A DNA stretch of 64,000 nucleotides from Helicobacter pylori Shi112 (lineage in GTDB: Bacteria; Campylobacterota; Campylobacteria; Campylobacterales; Helicobacteraceae), in assembly GCF_000277405.1 (NCBI RefSeq), contig NC_017741.1, positions 806,001-870,000 on the forward strand. Reading direction: 5' to 3'. Position 1 is the first letter of the stretch, and the number at the start of each line of letters is the position of its first letter. The notes under the pieces were generated by a model. That model saw nothing but the letters and a program-made list of their open reading frames with translations. It made no database searches and was not told where the DNA came from. The position numbers and the translations under genes are program-made. Shown piece after piece: positions 60,101 to 64,000 of this stretch.

Positions 60101-60328
60101 ATGGAAAACAAATCAATAGGACAGATTTTCAAAGACAGCTTCAAAAAAGGTTTCTTTAGTGGTCTATGGAGTTGCTTAAAATGGAGCTTTATTCTCACTC
60201 TGATCAGCTTGGGTTTGTTTTTGCTTGTTTTTAGGTTTCAACCTGAGACTATTAAAAAATACATCAAAGATCCTAAAGATCTACAATTCTACAATGACTT
60301 GAGAAACAAAAAAGGTTGGGACAAGTAG
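60101..60328 (+). CDS. cagB: Small cag island membrane protein CagB
   Basis: The 75 residues have one membrane helix (WSFILTLISLGLFLLVF) and a charged tail (ETIKKYIKDPKDLQFYNDL). It is the small ORF between cagA and cagC called cagB in the original island map. An in-frame GTG/ATG 5 codons upstream (60086) is possible. Not known to be essential for secretion. It reads toward cagC, from which the IS element now separates it. Confidence 0.75.
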   Translation: MENKSIGQIFKDSFKKGFFSGLWSCLKWSFILTLISLGLFLLVFRFQPETIKKYIKDPKDLQFYNDLRNKKGWDK

Positions 60329-60397
60329 GTTTATTGTTTCTAAATTGTGTCAATTGTCAAACAAAAGTGTCGGTTTTTATTTGAATCAAAAAGGATA

Positions 60398-60432
60398 CAC
60401 GCAAGACCAATTAATCTAGTGGTGCTTGCGTG
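60398..60432. other. Inverted repeat adjoining the ISHp608 right end
   Basis: CACGCAAG-ACCA pairs with TGGT-G-CTTGCGTG around a loop of about 10 bases. It lies 70 bp after cagB and 5 bp from the IS end, with no U run in its present context. It could be the cagB terminator, or a structure in the original cagB-cagC leader. Confidence 0.5.
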
Positions 60433-60437
60433 AAAGT

Positions 60438-60600
60438 TTGACATACTCCCCATAGCTAAAGCTAGGGGATTCTAGCTAAAGCTATGGGACTTCTTTTGGT
60501 ATCAAGCAAATTCTGCCTAACAAGTAGGTCTTACAAATTCTACACCTAGGGTTTAGATGCCCCTACCCTGCGAATATTGATAGCTGCGTTCAAATCCCTA
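60438..60600 (-). ncRNA. Predicted reRNA/omegaRNA of TnpB
   Basis: By analogy with other IS200/IS605 elements, the end of the tnpB message together with the right end forms the guide RNA scaffold. The guide would be the flanking minus-strand DNA just past TCAA (ACTTTCACGCAAGCACC). Repeated AGCTTTAGCTA stems lie at 60448-60489. The 5' limit is arbitrary. Confidence 0.35.
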
Positions 60601-61664
60601 TCTATCACCAAGCCACAATGCTTGCAATGGTATTCATCACCTGTCTTGCCGCTTTTTCTGAAATCTTTATTAATTTCTTCATTGACAAACAGGCAATTAG
60701 AACAAGTCTTAGAACTGGGATAAAATCTATCAATTTTAACGACATTAGCCTTATTTTCAAGGATCTTCACAAACTCGCTAAAAGCTAAATCGCTCACCTT
60801 TCTGCCCCAAAGTTTTTGCATGGCTTTCATGTTCAAGTCTTCAATGAAGATCGTTTGGTATTCTCTGCTCAGCTTCAAAGCCAATTTATGGAAGAAATCG
60901 GTCCTTAAACATTTGATTTTTTGGTGCAACTGAGTCAATTTCTTTTTAGCTTTCTTGAAGTTATTAGAACCCTTAATTTTTTTGCTAAGGTTTCTACTAA
61001 TTCGTTTGATTAAAGGCAAGTATTTAGAGAAAAACAAAGGCGATTCTATCTTAGTGTGGTCAGACCCTGTCAAAAAAGTCTTTAACCCAAAGTCAAAACC
61101 CACGCTCTTATCGCATGCGGTTTGCTTGTTAGGATGGTTTTCTAATTCACAGACTAGACACAAGAAATAATCGCCTGTGTTGTCTCTCTTAATGGTTAAA
61201 GTTTTTATTTTCCCTATAAACGCATAAGTTTTGATGAACTTGTATCTATAACCATTAAAAGAAATAACATTGTCTTTTAATGCAAACCCCACTCCCTTAT
61301 TCAATCCTGTCTTTTTGTCAATCTGACTCTTAAAAGTGAAAGACTTGTAGTTGGCTACTTTTTTGAATCGTGGCAGTTTGGCTTGTTTGTTAAAGAATTT
61401 TTTGAACGCTTTGTCTATCCTCTCAGCCAAATCTTGTATGGTTTGTGAGCCTAGTGTTTTTAAAAAAGCATAACGATGGGTCTTTTTTAGCTTGGTGATG
61501 TGTTTTTGCAGATCGTAAAGTTTTAGATACTTTTTGAAAAGCCTGTAATAGCGTTTGTGCAAGGCGATACAATGATTATACAGCACCCCATAACGCCTTA
61601 ATAGTGTGTCTATATGCTTAGTCTTATCATTGGTGTAGAGCTTTTGTTTGTAGGTTATCAACAT
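60546..61664 (-). CDS. tnpB: TnpB RNA-guided nuclease of ISHp608
   Basis: RuvC-like nuclease related to Cas12, which cuts the donor site after excision and so helps keep the element. From the ATG at 61664 it has 372 residues (an upstream in-frame ATG at 61736 lies inside tnpA). RuvC residues appear in GFDFGLKTFL (Asp), IFIEDLNMKAM (Glu) and DRDLNAAINI (Asp). The zinc finger CSNC...CKHC lies between the last two, and a basic N-terminal region (YNHCIALHKRYYRLFKKY) precedes them. All catalytic motifs are intact. Confidence 0.85.
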   Translation of the reverse strand: MLITYKQKLYTNDKTKHIDTLLRRYGVLYNHCIALHKRYYRLFKKYLKLYDLQKHITKLKKTHRYAFLKTLGSQTIQDLAERIDKAFKKFFNKQAKLPRFKKVANYKSFTFKSQIDKKTGLNKGVGFALKDNVISFNGYRYKFIKTYAFIGKIKTLTIKRDNTGDYFLCLVCELENHPNKQTACDKSVGFDFGLKTFLTGSDHTKIESPLFFSKYLPLIKRISRNLSKKIKGSNNFKKAKKKLTQLHQKIKCLRTDFFHKLALKLSREYQTIFIEDLNMKAMQKLWGRKVSDLAFSEFVKILENKANVVKIDRFYPSSKTCSNCLFVNEEINKDFRKSGKTGDEYHCKHCGLVIDRDLNAAINIRRVGASKP

Positions 61665-62037
61665 AATTTTTCCATTTTTCTTTTTGCTTAGGGCGGTTGC
61701 TGTTTTGTTGGTTTTCAATGTATTGTTTGACAACATTCAAAGGCACACCACCCACTGTTGAAATGAAACAAGAATTAGTCCATAAAGTAGGCAGTTTTGT
61801 TTTTAAGTGGTTAAATTCTTGTCTTAATACCTTACTGCTACGACCTTTAGCGGTTTTAATGAATTTCATCACTCCAAAGCTTGGATCAACATCAGCTAAA
61901 ATGTGGATATGGTCTTTATCAGTTTGCATTTCTATGATTTCCACTCTCAATTCTTTAGCCACTTCTTGAATGATTTCTTTCAATCTCAATTCCACAGCTC
62001 CTACTAATACCTTACGCCTGTATTTAGGACACCACAC
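61627..62037 (-). CDS. tnpA: TnpA Y1 HUH transposase of ISHp608, start region disrupted
   Basis: Single-strand transposase. The HUH pair lies in DKDHIHILAD and the Tyr nucleophile in NVVKQYIENQQ, both intact. In the family the protein starts about 20 residues before VWCPKYRRK. Here those codons are present (AVLYKNNHN...CKYHI, from 62094), but an in-frame TGA stands just before them at 62095-62097. The only ATG (62098) is out of frame by one base. The first in-frame start is GTG at 62037, which would lose the first beta strand. It is either expressed poorly or dead; the 3' end overlaps tnpB by 38 bp. Confidence 0.7.
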   Translation of the reverse strand: MWCPKYRRKVLVGAVELRLKEIIQEVAKELRVEIIEMQTDKDHIHILADVDPSFGVMKFIKTAKGRSSKVLRQEFNHLKTKLPTLWTNSCFISTVGGVPLNVVKQYIENQQNSNRPKQKEKWKNYVDNLQTKALHQ

Positions 62038-62253
62038 AATATGGTATTTGCAAGAATAGACAATGTTGTGGTTGTTTTTGTATAAAACAGCGTCTCATAT
62101 TTGTATTATATTTAAAAAAAATAACTGATACAAGATATTGATAGCGTTAGCATTATTTTTGGATATAACGACAACACTGATACGCTATTAACGCCTAATG
62201 CGTTTCGCCTTGTATCCCCATAGCTAAAGCTAGGGGCTTTACGGCGTTAGGTG

Positions 62254-62279
62254 GTAAAAATATTTTTTTTTGGTATAAT
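62254..62279 (+). promoter_or_regulatory. cagC promoter truncated by the IS end, with T9 tract
   Basis: TGG-TATAAT (-10 at 62274-62279) lies 32 bp ahead of the cagC ATG. A run of nine T (62263-62271) directly precedes it. The IS boundary at 62253/62254 is where a -35 region would begin, so upstream sequence now comes from the IS. Confidence 0.55.
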
Positions 62280-62310
62280 AACACCATTATTTCAATCTGA
62301 AAGGAAACGC

Positions 62311-62658
62311 ATGAAATTTCTTACAAGAATCACTGACAGCTACAAGAAGGTTGTAGTAACTTTAGGGCTAGTGATAACAACCAATCCTTTAATGGCGGTC
62401 AGCAATCCTGCAACAGGCATTAGTGAGACTAAAACTTTGGTTGTTCAGATCATTTCTGTTTTAGCGATCGTAGGTGGTTGCGCTCTAGGGGTCAAAGGCA
62501 TAGCGGATATTTGGAAAATCTCTGATGACATCAAAAGAGGTCAGGCGACTGTTTTTGCTTATGCACAACCCATAGCTATGTTAGCGGTGGCAGGCGGTAT
62601 TATCTATTTGAGCACTAAGTTTGGCTTCAATATTGGCGAAGGTGGAGGAGCTAGCTAA
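62311..62658 (+). CDS. cagC: Cag type IV secretion pilin CagC (VirB2-like)
   Basis: Major pilin-like subunit required for CagA delivery. The 115 residues start at ATG 62311 behind GAAAGGAAA. A signal region is followed by a short loop (SNPATGISETK) and two helices (LVVQIISVLAIVGGCALGVKG and AQPIAMLAVAGGIIYLSTKF), the VirB2 arrangement. cagD starts 2 bp after its stop. Confidence 0.92.
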   Translation: MKFLTRITDSYKKVVVTLGLVITTNPLMAVSNPATGISETKTLVVQIISVLAIVGGCALGVKGIADIWKISDDIKRGQATVFAYAQPIAMLAVAGGIIYLSTKFGFNIGEGGGAS

Positions 62659-62659
62659 A

Positions 62660-63283
62660 TTGATCAACAATAATAGTAATAAAAAACTAAGAGACTTTTT
62701 TTTGAAAGTTCTCTTAAGTCTCGTTGTTTTCAGTTCGTATGGGTCAGCAAATGATGATAATCAAGCGAAAAAAGAAGCGCTAGAAAAAGAAAAAAACACT
62801 CCTAGTGGGCGTGTTTATACGAATTTAGATTTTGATAGTTTCAAGGCGACTATCAAAAATTTGAAAGACAAGAAAGTAACTTTCAAAGAAGTCAATCCCG
62901 ATATTATCAAAGATGAAGTTTTTGACTTCGTGATTGTCAATAGAGTCCTTAAAAAAATAAAGGATTTGAAGCATTACGATCCAATTATTGAAAAAATCTT
63001 TGATGAAAAAGGTAAAGAAATGGGGTTGAATGTAGAATTACAGATCAATCCTGAAGTGAAAGACTTTTTTACTTTCAAAAGCATCAGCACGACCAACAAA
63101 CAACGCTGCTTTCTGTCATTGCGCGGAGAAACAAGAGAAATTCTATGCGATGATAAGCTATATAATGTTTTGTTGGCCGTATTCAATTCTTATGACCCTA
63201 ATGATCTTTTGAAACATATTAGCACTATAGAGTCTCTCAAAAAAATCTTTTATACGATTACATGTGAAGCGGTATATCTATAA
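62660..63283 (+). CDS. cagD: Cag island protein CagD
   Basis: Dimeric periplasmic or surface-associated protein needed for full CagA translocation. From the TTG at 62660 behind GGAGGAG it has 207 residues, the published length. A signal segment ([18 protein letters not shown]) is followed by a charged linker and a compact domain ([17 protein letters not shown] to TITCEAVYL). An in-frame ATG at 62621 would lie inside cagC and is less likely. Confidence 0.92.
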   Translation: MINNNSNKKLRDFFLKVLLSLVVFSSYGSANDDNQAKKEALEKEKNTPSGRVYTNLDFDSFKATIKNLKDKKVTFKEVNPDIIKDEVFDFVIVNRVLKKIKDLKHYDPIIEKIFDEKGKEMGLNVELQINPEVKDFFTFKSISTTNKQRCFLSLRGETREILCDDKLYNVLLAVFNSYDPNDLLKHISTIESLKKIFYTITCEAVYL

Positions 63284-63291
63284 GGAGAGGG

Positions 63292-64000
63292 GTGTTTGTG
63301 GCAAGCAAGCAAGCTGACGAACAAAAAAAGCTAATCATAGAGCAAGAGGTTCAAAAGCGGCAGTTTCAAAAAATAGAAGAGCTTAAAGCAGACATGCAAA
63401 AAGGCGTCAATCCCTTTTTTAAAGTCTTGTTTGATGGGGGGAATAGGTTGTTTGGTTTCCCTGAAACTTTTATTTATTCCTCTATATTTATATTGTTTGT
63501 AACAATTGTATTATCTGTTATTCTTTTTCAAGCCTATGAACCTGTTTTGATTGTGGCGATTGTTATTGTGCTTGTAGCTCTTGGATTCAAGAAAGATTAT
63601 AGGCTTTATCAAAGAATGGAGCGAGCGATGAAATTTAAAAAACCTTTTTTGTTTAAGGGCGTGAAAAACAAAGCATTCATGAGCATTTTTTCCATGAAGC
63701 CTAGTAAAGAAATGGCTAATGACATCCACTTAAATCCAAACAGAGAAGACAGACTTGTGAGTGCTGCAAACTCCTATTTGGCGAATAGCTATGAATGTTT
63801 TTTAGATGATGGGGTGATCCTTACTAACAACTATTCTCTTTTAGGCACAATCAAATTGGGGGGCATTGATTTTTTAACCACTTCCAAAAAAGATCTCATA
63901 GAGTTACACGCTTCTATTTATAGCGTTTTTAGGAATTTTGTTACCCCTGAATTCAAATTCTATTTTCACACTGTTAAAAAGAAAATCGTTATTGATGAAA
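63292..64000 (+). CDS. cagE: Cag type IV secretion ATPase CagE (VirB3/VirB4-like), 5' part
   Basis: Energises substrate transfer and pilus assembly. About 236 codons are present from the GTG at 63292 behind AGGAGAGG; the full protein is about 980 residues. The visible part is a Lys/Glu-rich start ([13 protein letters not shown]) followed by a VirB3-like membrane section: [20 protein letters not shown], then [15 protein letters not shown] (about 60-100). The start of the VirB4 N-terminal domain follows. The Walker motifs lie outside the window. Confidence 0.92.
   Translation, partial: MFVASKQADEQKKLIIEQEVQKRQFQKIEELKADMQKGVNPFFKVLFDGGNRLFGFPETFIYSSIFILFVTIVLSVILFQAYEPVLIVAIVIVLVALGFKKDYRLYQRMERAMKFKKPFLFKGVKNKAFMSIFSMKPSKEMANDIHLNPNREDRLVSAANSYLANSYECFLDDGVILTNNYSLLGTIKLGGIDFLTTSKKDLIELHASIYSVFRNFVTPEFKFYFHTVKKKIVIDE

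Larger units (their letters stand above)
60438..62253 (-). mobile_element. ISHp608: IS200/IS605-family element ISHp608
   Basis: Single-strand transposon of about 1816 bp with tnpA and tnpB in the same orientation and overlapping. The left end (high coordinates) abuts a target TTAC on the minus strand (62254-62257). The right end finishes in TCAA (60438-60441), 10 nt after the foot of the right hairpin. These are the cleavage sites known for IS608. Both ends carry the imperfect palindrome CCCCTAGCTTTAGCTATGGGG (60448-60468 and 62216-62236). There is no target duplication, as expected. It fills the cagB-cagC gap. Confidence 0.88.

Noticed and set aside
60546..61664. TnpB considered as a CRISPR Cas12 nuclease
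   Set aside because: No repeat-spacer array nearby, and it sits inside a transposon with TnpA and IS608-type ends; it is the transposon nuclease.

Overview
The window is chromosomal DNA of Helicobacter pylori. It is AT-rich and carries the species' characteristic gene order: hefCBA, hemE, flaA, tlpD, tipalpha, rnpB, dsbI, oorDABC, fliN, pyrC, the Kdo hydrolase pair, folD-lepB, pepA, acpP-fabF-accA, rho and murI. From about 56.3 kb to the right edge it holds the cagA end of the cag pathogenicity island. The cagA allele (domain I missing, altered EPIYA-B and C sites, weakened CM motif) together with an ISHp608 copy resembles what has been described for Amerindian lineages. That lineage assignment is inference.

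Layout. 1-6.1 kb (minus strand): RND efflux pump hefC (cut by the window edge), hefB and hefA, then hemE, a small outer-membrane protein and the magIII DNA glycosylase. 6.1-9.1 kb: flagellin flaA with a sigma28 promoter, and a decayed ABC exporter. 9.1-13.6 kb (plus): tlpD chemoreceptor, a bioF/kbl-type gene, PBP1A. 13.6-21.1 kb (minus): tipalpha, RNase P RNA, dsbI plus a 54-residue neighbour, a large HAD-type protein with two simple-sequence repeats, and the 2-oxoglutarate oxidoreductase operon oorDABC. 21.3-40.2 kb: mltG (minus) divergent from a long plus-strand series with an AsmA-like giant, feoA, nth, fliN-fliO, a TonB paralogue, pyrC, lipid A/Kdo processing genes, folD, lepB, an M50 protease, rpiB, apt, a DedA protein, pepA and ychF. 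40.3-45.7 kb: radical SAM protein, AI-2E-type permease, dapF, a DUF417 protein, a ribbon-helix-helix regulator and an outer-membrane protein. 45.7-49.8 kb: rpsU and fatty-acid synthesis (fabG, acpP, fabF, accA). 49.8-50.4 kb: a decayed, gene-free stretch. 50.4-54 kb (minus): a secreted protein, a RodZ-like protein, two rRNA methyltransferases and rpmE. 54.2-56.4 kb: rho and murI.

The cag island begins inside the 3' end of murI at a 31-bp repeat. Next come a broken HTH gene, cagA on the minus strand, cagB on the plus strand, a complete-looking ISHp608 element (about 1.8 kb) in the cagB-cagC gap, then cagC, cagD and the start of cagE. CagA is the effector, CagC the VirB2-like pilin, CagD a periplasmic accessory protein and CagE the VirB4-like ATPase of the type IV secretion system.

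The points most worth a second look are the domain I-less cagA allele, the placement of ISHp608 at the upstream edge of the cagC promoter, an apparent frameshift at the start of its tnpA, and a HAD-family gene with both a promoter A13 tract and a coding (TA)8 tract. No tRNA gene and no CRISPR array were seen.
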